Assembly (NCBI RefSeq): GCF_964204865.1
Contig: NC_135254.1
Span: 811,001-875,000, forward strand
Source of the DNA: Styela clava
Lineage: Eukaryota; Chordata; Ascidiacea; Stolidobranchia; Styelidae
Length of the DNA stretch: 64,000 bases
Direction: 5' to 3'
Of the stretch, positions 34,185-46,419 are shown piece by piece; the first letter of the stretch is position 1; each line of letters begins with the position of its first letter. The notes beneath the pieces are model-generated. The model was not told the origin of the DNA. It did not search any database and saw only the letters and a list, made by a program, of their open reading frames with translations. The position numbers and the translations under genes were made by a program.

Positions 34185-34216
<32 letters not shown>
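33757..34216 (+). other. LINE copy 2 3' UTR and A-tail
   Basis: About 430 bp with repeated CGGAAGC...GCTATGC-like blocks (near 33860, 33918, 33966, 34020 and 34055), then ATTCTGATCCG and poly(A). Copy 1 has the same blocks at 13900-14150 on minus. Confidence 0.7.
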
Positions 34217-34219
<3 letters not shown>

Positions 34220-34258
34220 ACACGCGAAAGATCCCCAGTTCGAGCCTGGGCGGAAACA
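34217..34258 (+). pseudogene. tRNA-Val(CAC) 3' half, cut by LINE copy 2
   Basis: It starts inside the anticodon loop (CTCACAC) directly after the LINE A-tail and continues to the 3' end. The 5' half is absent. Confidence 0.85.
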
Positions 34259-34605
34259 ATGGTCTTCCTTTATTTACAAACTTCATCTGCAAGAGTATTT
34301 TGTAGAGACAATAGCTTGAACTAGCTCTAGTTAATGACACAATTTGAATCGTACATTTTCGTTCTCTGCCTTGTTATCGGACTCCCTACTTCTCGGTTTT
34401 AACTCAAGCTAAAACAATCACAACCAAAAAAGCACTGCCGATGTAATTAACATCCTGATTTTATTGTCTTATTAATTTAATGTAACTACAGCTTTCCCGC
34501 CAGCGTTTCCGCAAACGTCTCACTTACCTTTTCACCAGCACGAATTGGTCACCATGTTTGGGTAGGGAATTCGGTAATTATGTAATGCAGAAATCCATCC
34601 GCGGA

Positions 34606-34678
34606 GTTTCCGTAGTGTAGTGGTTATCACGTTCGCCTCACACGCAAAAGGTCCCCGGTTCGAGCCCGGGCGGAAATA
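34606..34678 (+). tRNA. tRNA-Val(CAC), slightly degenerate
   Basis: 73 nt. One anticodon-stem mismatch (GCAAA) and a terminal G-T pair in the acceptor. Control boxes are intact. Confidence 0.7.
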
Positions 34679-35718
34679 TTTCTCAATTTCGATTTGATCA
34701 TAAACGTTATTTATCGGCCATTATTTTATTATAGGTGCAACGAGGGGCAAATTAAGATGTATTTTTGTCAAGCTTCATCATACCGAAGTCAGACTTCTTC
34801 CAGACGAGCACAATTCAACTAGGTTACAGCTGGATGTCTCCCCATGAATCGATATCTTCGTTTATGTCCGTAACAATGACCAATAAGCAATAAGCCAACA
34901 ATGACGCAACAACTGCAATTCATGCAGTCGCTCAGACACTTCTTTCGCTCGGACAGATTTCCAAACATTTGAATGTGTTAAGTATTTGAATGACCATGTA
35001 CATACTTTACATTGTCGGGTCGTTTGGAAGTTTACTTATTGAGAATAAATATCAGAGTATTTTACGCTGTATTTTACTATTGTACTTTGCAATCACGAAT
35101 ATTTTTTATAATACATAGCTTTCCTAGCACCTCTGGACTGTTATTGTATTTTTACCGATAATCGTTTGGATGGGTAAGACATTAAGATGGTATGGTACAT
35201 TATACAATCATACGAAAGTATTCTGTATCATTTCCCCAAAGGTAGCATTTGGGGAACGCGTGAAATTTTTCCTGCGAATTTGGCGCAGCACGAATAAAAA
35301 GTCTGGGAACCGCTGGGTTTATCTGATATCTTTTTAATATATATTTTCCTTTACTGTTCACTCTTGTTCACGAAAGTTGTTTTCAATTTGGCAACTGTTA
35401 TGAAATTATTAATAAACTCCGATAGCCTAGAGCTGGATTTCTGCAATACATAATTACCGAATTCCCGATCCAAACAAAGTGACCAATTTGTGCTGGATAC
35501 ACGTATGCAAGGATGATTCGTGCTGTGCATGCGCTTGCGTGAAGGCCACAGTTACATTAATACCCAATAAGACATTCAAATCAGAATGGTAATCACATTG
35601 ACAGTACTTTTATTGTTATGATTGTCTCAGCGTGAGTAAAACACGAGAAATAAGGAAACCGATAAGAAGGCAGAGAACGAAAATTCAAATTTTGTGATGA
35701 GGAAGATATAGTTCCAAC

Positions 35719-38700
35719 CAGTGGCGGCGCGTGGTCATTTTGACAACCGGGACAAGCTACTGCGGGACCAAGTCACCCCCATCTACGGGGACAGGATGAG
35801 CGCTGTAAGTTCTCCCATCATTTTATGAGTATCAAAACCATTCCATCGGTAACAACCAATCGGCAAAAGCGACAATTTTTAACGATAAGAAAGTGTCTTT
35901 AAAACCGGTCCAAGTCAAGGGACTAATAAATATAGACATAGTTTATTTTGAAACCTCTTTCAAAAGGAAAGGCAATATTTACCCAGATAAATACAATGAC
36001 ATATTAACAGAAACTTCGGGAAAGCAGACAAAACCTAAAATAAGGTTTAAAACGTTACTATAAAGAAAGGAAAGTTAATGCAAAGATAAGGACATGCGTC
36101 GCTCACTTATAGATATATATGCTGCTAGACTTCTACTGCTTGAACATATATGCAACACGCCGCGGTTTCTTGGAAGCAAAATGCTCAATAACGCGCTGAT
36201 TAAAGTCATGCATCTCAGAAATACCGTCTTTGTGAATGGATAGAACAGCCCAGGAATTTAATCTATCTTGCTTCATTGTGTTTCTGAGATACGTTTTAAT
36301 ACGCTTCAGCGTGCTGAATGTTCGCTCTGCGTCGGCGAAGGAAATAGGCGTCGTCAAAATGATGTCCAGAAATTTTGCAGACGCCGCAAAGGTAGTTACT
36401 AGAGTGTTATCTGTGAGGAACCCATAGAGCGCGCAAGTTGATGTGATGTTCAAAAAAGTTTGATTGGTGTATATACATCGCAATTCATTTTCCAATTTAC
36501 CCACGTTTATCATGGGGTAAAATTTGGAGACAGTAGCCAACAAATGGATGGGAAATTGACGTGCAAATTTTAAAAATTTTTTGGGGTTCATCAAAGAGAA
36601 CGCGGCAAGGTGTTCAGTGCGCAGACGATCGCCTATTTGATTCACCAGAATGTCACAGCATTCCTTTGCAGACAAAATCAAACGCTGCGTTGTTTGCCTG
36701 CGGCGTAAAGAAGCACTCCATGTGTCGTCGTATTTTATTGTTTCCCGGATACGAGATACAACATCGCAGAAGTCTGAAATACACGACTGCACAGACGCTC
36801 CATCCATTCGCCTTGACTGCAATGCGCCGTATAATACATCCACGTGATAGAATATTGTGGAGGAAAAAAGCGAGAAAAAATGAAAACTCACCATCTTCTA
36901 GCAGACGCTTTAGACCTGCCGCCTCCCTCACAGTGCGTTCATCCCAAACCGGAGAGCTCTGAATGCCATTGAAACACTCAATGAGCTCAGACCTAGATTC
37001 GGACACGCCCTGCAACACGCGTGATTGGAAGTTCCAACGTGTTGGTGCACAAGCTGGGAGACGGCGGCTACATATCTGGCGAAGGAGGTCAGAGCGCTTC
37101 GGCGAAACGGAAAAAAATGAAGAAAACCCCGAAACATTTGCAAAAAATATACGGACGAGAGGGGTATCAAGACACATATTTTTAATAACGAGGTTAAATT
37201 GGTGTGCATAACAATGTAAAAAATGCGCATGAGGAACTTGAACTATAAACTTGAACACCATGTTTCGACCCACTCATGACTGCCGCGCCGTCAAAAGTTT
37301 GAGCTATCAATTTTGACTTCGCGTTGTAAGGCTGTAACACTTCTTTCAGTACAGCTGATATCCCGCAAGCCGTGCGATCAACGATTGGTACAAAGCTGTG
37401 AAATCTCTCGGTAGGTTAACCATCTTTCACAAACCGAAAAATCACAGCCAGTTTGGAAACGCACGTGATGTCAGTTGTCTCGTCAGACTGAATCGAAAGG
37501 AACTGGCAATTCTCAATTTCCATAGCCAAATTTTGTAAATAAATTTTATACATTAAGTCGAGCAAATCATTTTGGATATCCTTAGATGTCCCTTTCGAAA
37601 CAGTTGCGGCATCAAGATGATCTCTCAATACTGTATCTAGGGATGCGGTGTATTCCACCATATCCAAAAATACCCCTCTATTAGAAGAGCCAGCCCGTTC
37701 ATCATGCCCACGGAGGGACAGCTCGTGACAACCAATGAACCTTTAAAACATCTATCAATCGACCGAGAACATGGCGGTTTTTCTCGACGTTTTGGTTGTG
37801 CCGACGAATAGAAACCGCGCGTCCTTCATCCAACTGTGCTGCAATATTAACATTTCCGAATGTTCGGTATTTTACTGCATTGTCCAGATGCTCCATAGAA
37901 GATTGATGATCCCTGACACGCTCGGAAAGATGTTTAAGATCTCTAAAACCAAATTTACACCAACGTGAGTCACGGGCGGTAGCAAAAAGTAGGCAATAAA
38001 AACAAAAAAGTGCATTTTTGTCCTCGCTGTAACACAACCATTCGTGTTTTTTATACCAAGTTTCTGCGCAGAATGTACGCTGACGCTTTCCTCCGTCATG
38101 GGATTGTTCCAGTGAACAATTTTTTGGTTGATAAGGCCCAAGACGTTTTACCTCTAATTTTTGTTCCAGCGGCAGCTGCGAAAACGGAGTGCGAAGTAGT
38201 GCATCAACCTTATTCATTATGAGGTCTAAGGCTAAGAAATGCGAAGCTGGAAAGAAGTGAGGAGCTCTAAAGGAATGTGGAAAATCAAAAGCAAATGGAC
38301 TTAAGGTCTCTAACTGATTCAAATAGCGAAACAAGCGACAAAAACGAAGGCGAGGAAACTATCAACTCTTCAAGCAACCAACGAACGAGAAGGAATGCGT
38401 GAATATGTCAACACGTTGTTGTAAGAAACGTCGGCATTGTGTCTTCATAATTTCGGGGCTAGCCCCGATCGGCCCGATGATTTAGTAAAAGAAACAGAAA
38501 ACAAACGAGACAAACGCGGCGAGTGGAAGATAAAAGAGAGAATACGATATACAATGAGCAACCGGGGCAAAATCGGCGTCGCCCCGTCGACGTTCGGCGA
38601 CGGCTTTGCGAGCGAAAAATGAACCATGTCGGGAGAATATGGCTAGTGTAGACAGTCTGTGCAACCGATATTGAGGTATTTTTCGAATATTTATTATACC

Positions 38701-38746
38701 GAAGAAACAATTACCGGGCATTGCCCCGGTTGACGCGCCGCCACTG
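35719..38746 (-). mobile_element. hAT DNA transposon copy 1, 3028 bp
   Basis: Terminal inverted repeats begin CAGTGGCGGCGCGT at both ends. Perfect 8-bp target copies GTTCCAAC lie at 35711-35718 and 38747-38754. It has the same structure as the copy at 47410-50447. The left and right flanks are contiguous array spacer. Confidence 0.95.
36133..38217 (-). pseudogene. hAT transposase (ZMYM/DUF4371-like), frameshifted
   Basis: The frame starts at 38217 (MNKVDALLRT) with a TTF-type zinc-finger region (TWYKKHEWLCY...CFYCLLFA). It is then broken by frameshifts near 37.7, 37.3 and 36.9 kb and a stop after FVKDG. The C-terminal block keeps the hAT dimerisation motif FADAERTFSTLKRIKTYLRN. The parallel copy at 47829-49916 shows the uninterrupted arrangement. 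Confidence 0.88.
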
Positions 38747-38833
38747 GTTCCAACTATTGTGTCTTCGAAGTACTCATGCATATAATGTTCGTGAAGTAAT
38801 TGTCATGTTTGAAAGTATGGAAAAACGAGCCAG

Positions 38834-38905
38834 TGTTTCCTCCCGGGATCGAACCGGGGACCTTTTGCGTGTAAACGAATGTGACAACCACTACACTACG
38901 GAAAC
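38834..38905 (-). pseudogene. tRNA-Val(UAC) pseudogene
   Basis: 72 nt. One base of the anticodon stem is deleted and the last acceptor pair is lost (G7 with A66). The B-box is intact. Confidence 0.7.
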
Positions 38906-39390
38906 GCTTGTCGTGCTGAGGGAAAACTTAACAACAGAATGCAATTAGGATGGCAGTGTTTTATCATTATGATTCTTTTCGCTGGAGTTAATTCCACGTT
39001 TCCAAACTGGGGAAGGATTCCTTCACAGAGAGAAATTTTGTCGTTCTTGGGAAGAATTTTTGCTTTGTGTTTGCTGTGGTACTACTAATCTCCTTTAGTT
39101 CTTTATTTTTACTCCAAATAGTTTATTTTTTATTATGTGCATAGATAAGTAATAAACTTTACAAAAGCGGGAGTACGTCTTAGACATTAACACCCACAAT
39201 ACCTATTTAAAATTGAACGAATGACAAAACGGACATTTTATGCATAGTGATGCAGGAATGGAGAGTTTATCCCAAAATATGGGAAGAAAGAAATTTAACG
39301 AAAAAGGTTGCGAACCAACGAGTAAAACGAACAAAACAAAGACTAATGATTTGGTTTCCGCGGAACTAACTACTTATCCTTTTTCTATGC

Positions 39391-40496
39391 CAGGCCTGCC
39401 CAACCTTTTTCGTCTCGCGGGCCACTTTCACAATACGAAATTCGTTGCGGGCCGCAAACGTTTGTACAAGACATTAATACCAGCTAAGTCCTGATTTCGG
39501 TGCAGGTAATTTACATAATACATAAAAGGCAAGTTAATTAACATAAAATCAATCAATTTAATAATTGCTTTCTGGTTACTGAGTAGGTACTGGCAAATTA
39601 TTCGAATATCAAGTCGAATATTAGAATAGCAGTTCACTATTCGAATATCTGGTAACACGGGGCGTGGACATGACACTCGCTGCTTTTTGAGAAGCCACAC
39701 GAGAAGACACACATCACGTCGAAATTGAGTGTTATATTTGCGTTATAGTGTTTATATTCATTCATTTTCGGTAGCTGTGAGACTGCCTCAATGTTTAAAT
39801 GAGCATAATGTACGCCAGTGTCGTGGGAATATCAAGTTTAAGTGGGTCGTTTCGTAAAATTTGAAACACCAATACTGAAGTAACATTACATAGATTTCTG
39901 GACAAATAGCGTATATCTACTGATTTGTGACCAATATGCAGCAATGCAATTAAGTCAATTTCATCAGCATTATCGCCGGACACGCAGTTACGACATTTCC
40001 GAAATCTCATTTAGCGCAAACATTAGATAAAAAAATACGAACATAAAAGAACAACGAGTCCCGGGAGCAGTACCAAAGATATTGTTGACTTTTTATTTTA
40101 CGTTGGCGAATGGCGATGAAGACGATCAAAGCAGACATGCAAGAAAACAATCAAAATGAAATTAATTTGCAAATTTCGATTCTAAATTCATTCCTATACT
40201 TGCGCTCAGCGTTCGTCCTCAATAATCGCACAATATCTTTCGAGTTCGTCGAACAGAACGCACAGTTCGGCGAGAAATAAGAAAACTGACGTCGATGTCC
40301 ACCGGGGTGCAAGCTTTGACACATAAGTAATAATAATGACCGCAATTTGAATGTAGATAGATGGCGGGGCACACCAAAATCACGAAACATACTTGAACCT
40401 TTATACTGAAATACAACATGATAAAAACATAGGAAGTCTGCTTACGAACTTATAGGGCGGGCCGCAAAAAACAGTCCAGCGGGTTGGGCAGCTTTG
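39391..40496. mobile_element. hAT-type MITE, 1106 bp
   Basis: The ends are CAGGCCTGCCCAACC and, on minus, CAAAGCTGCCCAACC. Perfect 8-bp copies TTCTATGC flank it (39383-39390 and 40497-40504). Sub-terminal GCGGGCC/GGCGGGCCGC stretches resemble those of the MITE at 9363. No transposase frame was found. Confidence 0.8.
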
Positions 40497-40504
40497 TTCT
40501 ATGC

Positions 40505-41136
40505 TTTTGTGTCAGAGGATCCGTATGCATATATATAATGCAAGGATGCTGTAGCAAGAATAAAGGTGGCTACGCTGAGTGATTTAACAGTCTTGCTGCA
40601 CACTAACACAAATGTGCGACGCTACACTACGGAAAGTGGTCCCTTGTAGTTTCGTACCTAAAGTACTTCTAACGAGCCTAGCATTACGATTTTCGCATAT
40701 GTCAATTCTAACCACCACCCGACTACGCCATCAAACAATTACGTTACTACGACGTCACAAACACGTCCTAGAGCTTGCCAAAGTATACCTATGATCGCCC
40801 GAAATGCATATATATCTCTCTCGTATCGGGATCGCTGCGACGAGAAAACAAGAGAAATAGCTTGTCCCATTTCGAGTGATTGTCCGCGCGTCTTGAATGA
40901 CAGTTCATATACTTTGAAGGCCCTTCATACACTGTGACGTGATTTTTGGATGGCGCAGTCAGGTAGGAGAGAGAGATTTATTTCCACAAAAACAATGAAA
41001 AAACAATATTAAATAATATCGATAATTTTTGAGTTAGATTATAATGAAAACAATGAAAAACAGTTTAAATCAATATCGATATATTTTATAGAAGTAATCC
41101 AATTTACACATCGTTTTGTGTTGGCCAGTATGCAGG
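40505..41136. other. Non-coding gap with array debris
   Basis: About 40590-40640 carries scraps of array spacer and a piece of tRNA-Val (CTACACTACGGAAAG). The rest shows no gene or repeat that I recognise. Confidence 0.4.
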
Positions 41137-41600
41137 TATAGGGAGACGAGATGCGGTTTTAGGGATAAAGACTATTCCCCCTAATATTCAAAGTTCGATT
41201 CCCACGTTATTAATTTCACCTGTTATGGAATGTGACTCCAATCTGGATTCCCTCAGACGATAATAAGCACACGATGTTGATTGTCGAATTTTTGTATATT
41301 ATTGAAAAGATGCACGATCCAAGTCCCAAATACAGATAAAATTGTACACACTTAATTCTTAATGCAGTAAGATTACGGTCAGATCACAAGTGAAACAAAA
41401 AGCACAATATTATAGAGCAGTCTCGGCAAACCGGAAACGATACGTCATCAAATTGGTCGAAACGAGAAAGGCGATACATGGAGCGAATGCATTATCGCTG
41501 TTGCGAAACATGCGGCCTATATTGTGAAATATTACATGCTATTAATATGAAAGGGTTAAATACGTTATAATCCATAGTTACGCAATGCACATTCGCTACA
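41137..41600 (-). repeat. 3' LTR of the gag-env element
   Basis: 464 bp, TATAGGGAGACG...GCTACA on plus. It differs from the other LTR by a modest number of substitutions and small indels, so the element is older than the Copia copy. Confidence 0.9.
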
Positions 41601-42491
41601 CAATTCCCCCTCGACAGTAAAAAAATTAACTTGGTAATTTTTTAAATTTTGTAGTCCGGTCGCCGAGAGATGAAAGTCTAAAAACAAAAAAAAACACGAA
41701 TTAATAAAAAGATATTGGTACGATATGATGAAAAATGACTAAGGTCTACGAGAGAATATACGTCGTTTACGAGAGCAAGAAAATACGAGAGAGAAAAAAA
41801 ATACCAAAAATACAAGGAAAAAAAAAATTTCAAAGGGTCTCGGTGGTGCTTTGAAATGCTTAACATTTGAAAATAAAATTGTAACGATACATTGAAACAA
41901 AATGGCGACGACATACCGGAAGGGATACTCTATAATTTAAAACGACTTTGAGGTTTAAGGAAATGAATATAATGGCGAGTTTAGTACTAAAAATTGCATT
42001 GAAATTGGTTTGATGTTTAAGGTCGTAAAATTGATGTTAGAGGTAACTTGAAACAAAATAATAAGCAAGAAAATCCTGAAAATTGAATAATGAGTGATTA
42101 GAAGAATTATTGAACCATTGAATCCTTGAGATTGAACCTGAATCAAATTCTGTATGAAGTAAAAGAACTCATGATATATAAAAACAATACATTGATTAGT
42201 AATGAGTAAATACAAGTAAATACACATAAAAGAAGACTGGCAATACACAAAATTTTTTATTTCGATTGTTTTGTAATATTTAAATTTTTTTAGTAAGGTG
42301 TTTTTATGTTTATGATGGATAATAATAAGAGAAAAAGATAATATTAAAATACAAGACGATTAAATTGATAAAAATGAAAATAAGTAATAACGAAGCGATA
42401 CATTGCGAGTTACAAACCATATACAATTCGCAACGTGCGTCGAAATCGAGTTTCCTTAATAGGGTGTGGATAAATCGAAAGGTTTGTACGG

Positions 42492-44416
42492 TCAAACTTT
42501 TGATTCCATTTGAGCTTGGGTGCTCGCATCTGAGAAGTTGCTAGCATTTTCTATATATTCCGCGTCAATTTCGACATCGGATATCTGGTGTATTTCTTGT
42601 TGTTCGTCGAATTGTACTACGGGTTGTCGTTGAATGTTGAGAAGTCGTTGTATTGGCTGGAACAATCCATTTGCTAATGCATTGCGAATGGTAATTCGGC
42701 AGTTTGGCAAACTTTGAAAAATGAAATATCCTATGTACAGGAAAGAAAGAATGGGTATAACAAATAATGCGTAAATAAGGCAAAATCCTATGACGTAATT
42801 CCAAGCTGGGTTCTTAACTCGCAAGAGCCAGGCAAATATATTGCCGTTAACAGCTTTTTAAATTCCGTCTTCCAGTGTAGTGATATCAATAGTTTCTGCA
42901 GAGGTTCGTCGTCCTTTGTAATCGTCATTCAGTTTGTTGAGTTCCGAAATTGTAACTAAAAGGTCGTCCACGCTTGTAGAGGAAATTTCCTCTTCGTTTG
43001 CTAAAATTTCTTCAAGAAATGAGCTGTAATCATTTGTAGATGGGTCATCAAAAGTTGTATACAGTGAGGGGTATATTTTTTTGACATTTTTGTTCCTGGA
43101 TACTAGTGAATAGTTGTAATACTTGTAGTAGCTGCCATTGATTTTGAAAATTTTCGTTTGTCCAAATCGTGGTGATTCAGTCAGTAATATTTGATTGAAA
43201 ACAACGGTATATCTGTAGATCTGTTAGGCAAAGTATATGCAACAATCGGACGTGTTGCATACGAGTTGTTGAAGAAAAGTGTTGGTAGAACTGTAAAATT
43301 AGCGGAAACACAATGAAGTTCGACAAGAACATCTCCATGAGCGATTGCATGAACTTCACGTCTTAAAATTGCAGATAATATTTGAGAGGGGTACAACTGT
43401 GCTAGAGGTTTCAGTAGATGAGAGATCATTGATTCGACACGACATTCCAATTCGTGTATTCTGTCGTAAAGTTCGGCGAATAATTCGGAGTCGTGATCGG
43501 ACGACTGTTGTACAATCGAAACGACTTTTGAAAACCAGGTACTGGTGACGTCATGCCATGTAGAGGCAACGCCTTTATGACGTAATCTGACAGTGTCTTC
43601 GCAGTTGTCATTTACGTTTAAAACCAAGCCATTGTATGTACAATAGAATTTGTTTGATTCAAAGCAAGATTTCGTTCGTTGAGAGCAAGTTTCGAAACTG
43701 TGAAAGCTTTGTCCAACTCTCGGTAGTTCCAATCGGTAAAGATTGCACGAGGAATTGAAATGTAACAAGAGTGTGGTAGCGTTGGATTTCGGAGAGTCGC
43801 GGGCCCTGCAAACTTTCGTATTGTCAACGTTCCAGACAAATGTAAACGCACCTTTCCGGCAAAACCCGGAATTGGGTGAGCATTGGCTTAGATCAGCTAG
43901 GGGAGAGTGAAGTTTTCGTGTCATATGATTGAAGGTTAAAGTTGAAATTAAGATAGCGATGTTGTTTATTTGGCCAGACTTTTCAGTGGGCCATGCGTAT
44001 TGGTATTTGAACGTGTTTTTCGTTGCGCGCAAGTGCGGATTGATTGAGTGAAGATCTTCATATTCGCCAGCCGTGGCTGAGTGTGTCCAAAGTATGCAAT
44101 CGACGTATGAGGGTGCGACGCCGTCAATAGTTTTGTGTGATTTTGTTTTAACGAAGAACAACCATGAAATGGTTCGCCAGTAGGTCGTTGTACGCTTACA
44201 AACCTTGGAATCAACATTTGTAAGAAGGGTAGATGTCTCGTAGATGTTTGCTGAACAATTCTTTATTGTATGAAGTTTGTGTTGGTTGCAAAGAGCTGGT
44301 TTGCTTATGTCGTAAGTCCGTCCATGTAATGATTTGAGCAATGCAGCGTTTCGTTCCAGTTTTTGAAAACTGTCGTCTAACAAAGACTGCCACTGGTTCT
44401 GGTACAAGTTGGACAA
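42492..44416 (-). pseudogene. Envelope-like glycoprotein, broken
   Basis: A 411-codon frame (44416-43181) is Cys-rich with several N-glycosylation motifs (NSS, NAT, NFT). After a frameshift near 43200 and a stop near 42858, a second frame (to 42492) supplies a strongly hydrophobic membrane span of ~26 residues and a ~60-residue tail. Position after gag, the ectodomain/anchor/tail layout and the start overlapping gag by ~200 bp fit an env expressed from a spliced RNA. The glycoprotein lineage is not identified. No furin-like site or signal peptide was obvious. It cannot make a complete protein as it stands. Confidence 0.6.
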
Positions 44417-45028
44417 AATAAAATCGTAGTAAATGTTCAGGAATCGGGCCTTTTAAATCATGAGAGTCTAGTGTACGGCAAATCAAGTTGTATATTTGTG
44501 TAAGTGTCATATTCTTGCATTTAGGGCCTAATGCCTCGATTTGGTCGATGAAATCTAATTCGAAACGTTGTCTGATAGCGTCAATAAAGTTATCATAATC
44601 ATCCTTAGTTATTTTAGCGTTTCGGCGTGGCATAAATTCCTCCATTCTAGCATACTGTTCTGGTGTAAAACTCCGAATTACATATTTGAGCTTGAAATTA
44701 GAGTCGCTGATTCCGAAATATGTGAATGACGCAGTAATATTATCAATCCATTGTCTAACTTTGTGTTCCCAAATGGACTCGCGTTTGTTTGAGGTCAAAA
44801 ATTTAATATAATTGCTAGGCAACATAGGTATTTCAGTATTAGGAGAGGCAGAAGAACTGGATGATTGTTGTGTTTAGAAGAACTGGATAATGGTAATGAT
44901 GTTGAAGAATTTGGTGATGGCGGTATTGTAGATGAATTGGATGCTAATGATGTCGTAGAAGATTGTGGCGATTGTGGATTTGTAGTCTCAGAACTGACAT
45001 TATCTGGGTTTACGCCTGGAGTCGCCAT
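44211..45028 (-). pseudogene. gag-like protein, frameshifted
   Basis: It starts at 45028 with a Ser/Thr/Asn/Pro-rich low-complexity leader of about 60 codons. A one-base shift near 44860 moves it into the 44825-44211 frame, which is helical and gag-like (WEHKVRQWIDNI, HLLRFYFVQLVPEPVAVFVR). No CCHC zinc knuckle is present. It is placed first after the primer site, as gag would be. Confidence 0.6.
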
Positions 45029-45474
45029 TGTAGATCGGGTGGTTTTGCGAACAAGGATTTTAGTAGTTTGTATTGCTATACTTATCTTTTGTGGTTAAGC
45101 TCTCGGAGTGTTTGAGTCAGCGCGTCTGCTTTCAGTAGCTTGCTTTTGTTCAAGGCGTTCCGACTGTCTGGTACTTGACATACGTAACACTAAAGATTAA
45201 ACGGCGACGAAACGCGACGAACGCATAAAGTGTGTAACTAGCATTACTATATAAAAATTACACATTAAATTAAAATTACAATAAATAATGTTCATTTGGG
45301 TCCCTTGTCCGTGAATACGTCTAGAGAGTAAATATGAAAAGGTATTTACTTAGTAAAACTGAAGTCTTCATTGCGGAGGTCCTGAATTGCCATCGTGAAG
45401 TTGATTTTCCACTTGTTGAATTGAATTTTCCACTTGTTGAATTGAATTTTCCAAACGGTTTATGTCTTTACACG

Positions 45475-45487
45475 GTCGGGGTCACCA
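45475..45487 (-). other. Primer-binding site (tRNA-Trp type)
   Basis: On minus, TGGTGACCCCGAC is complementary to the 3' end of tRNA-Trp with CCA over 13 nt. It lies 3 nt from the LTR. Confidence 0.75.
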
Positions 45488-45490
45488 AAA

Positions 45491-45955
45491 TATAGGGAGA
45501 CGAGATGCGGTCTTAGGGATAAAGACTATTCACCCTAATATTCAAAGTTCGATTTCCACATTATTAATTACACGTGTTATGGAATGTGACCAATCTGGAT
45601 TTCCTCAGACGATAATAAGCACACGATGTTGATTGTCGAATTTTTGTATATTATTGAAAAGATGCACGATCCAAATTCCAAATACAGATAAAATTGTACA
45701 CACTTAATTCTTAATGCAGTAAGATTACGGTCAGATCACAAGTGAAACAAAAAGCACAATATTATAGAGCAGTCTCGGCAAACCGGAAACGATACGTCAT
45801 CAAATTGGTCGAAACGAGAAAGGCGATGTATGGAGCGAATGCATTATCGCTGTTGCGAAACACAATGCGGCCTATTTTGTGAAATATTACATGCTATTAA
45901 TATGAAAGGGTTAAATACATTATAATCCATAGTTACGCAATGCACATTCGCTACA
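45491..45955 (-). repeat. 5' LTR of the gag-env element
   Basis: 465 bp, paired with the LTR at 41137-41600. On minus it starts TGTAGC and ends CTATA. Confidence 0.9.
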
Positions 45956-45959
45956 CAGG

Positions 45960-46419
45960 ACCGTTGAAGGCCCTCGAGGCTCCTGACCAATTTAAAACTA
46001 TTACCAAAAAGTCGGAATTGATTGCTACAATATAAATATAAAAAAGACGGAGAATGAGTCCTCAGATATTTTGGTTCCATGATTCAACACCAAGAGCACA
46101 TTGTGATAAAGTTTAGAGGACAGGTGTAAAATGTATATAATACCAATGCTACATTGTGATCTGGTACATTACAGATCGCCATAACAGAGTCGGGCTCAGT
46201 ATAAAATATAAATAAACAGAATAGCACAGACACAATAATGAATAAAATTTGCAACATGTTATACTAATATAAAGGTAGGGCAATTATCAAACAGTATACA
46301 CTAATCCTGGGGAAATATAGGAAATACACACTGATATGCAATCAGAAATTGAATATATAATGCAAACTAAAAGAATGATATTAATCATATTATTGACGGA
46401 TTTAAGAAATAAAATAATA
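45960..46419. other. Unassigned AT-rich interval
   Basis: No gene, tRNA or repeat was recognised between the LTR element and the decayed LINE. Confidence 0.4.

Larger units (their letters stand above)
30364..34216 (+). mobile_element. L1/Tx1-like LINE copy 2, 5' truncated
   Basis: It begins inside the endonuclease domain (CIQEAHKVDK) and ends in a ~34-nt A-tail. The 5' flank is array spacer. The 3' flank starts CTCACACGCGAAAG, the 3' half of a tRNA-Val(CAC). The two flanks are not neighbours in normal units, so a deletion or rearrangement came with insertion or later. Confidence 0.88.
41137..45955 (-). mobile_element. LTR retroelement with gag and env-like genes but no pol, 4819 bp
   Basis: Two LTRs of about 465 bp (41137-41600 and 45491-45955) are flanked by 4-bp copies CAGG (41133-41136 and 45956-45959). 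On minus, a primer site complementary to the end of tRNA-Trp sits 3 nt from the 5' LTR and a purine tract GAGGGGGAATTG abuts the 3' LTR. Between them are a gag-like gene and an envelope-like gene that overlap. No protease, reverse transcriptase or integrase motif is present and there is no space for them. It would need enzymes from a relative. Confidence 0.85.
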
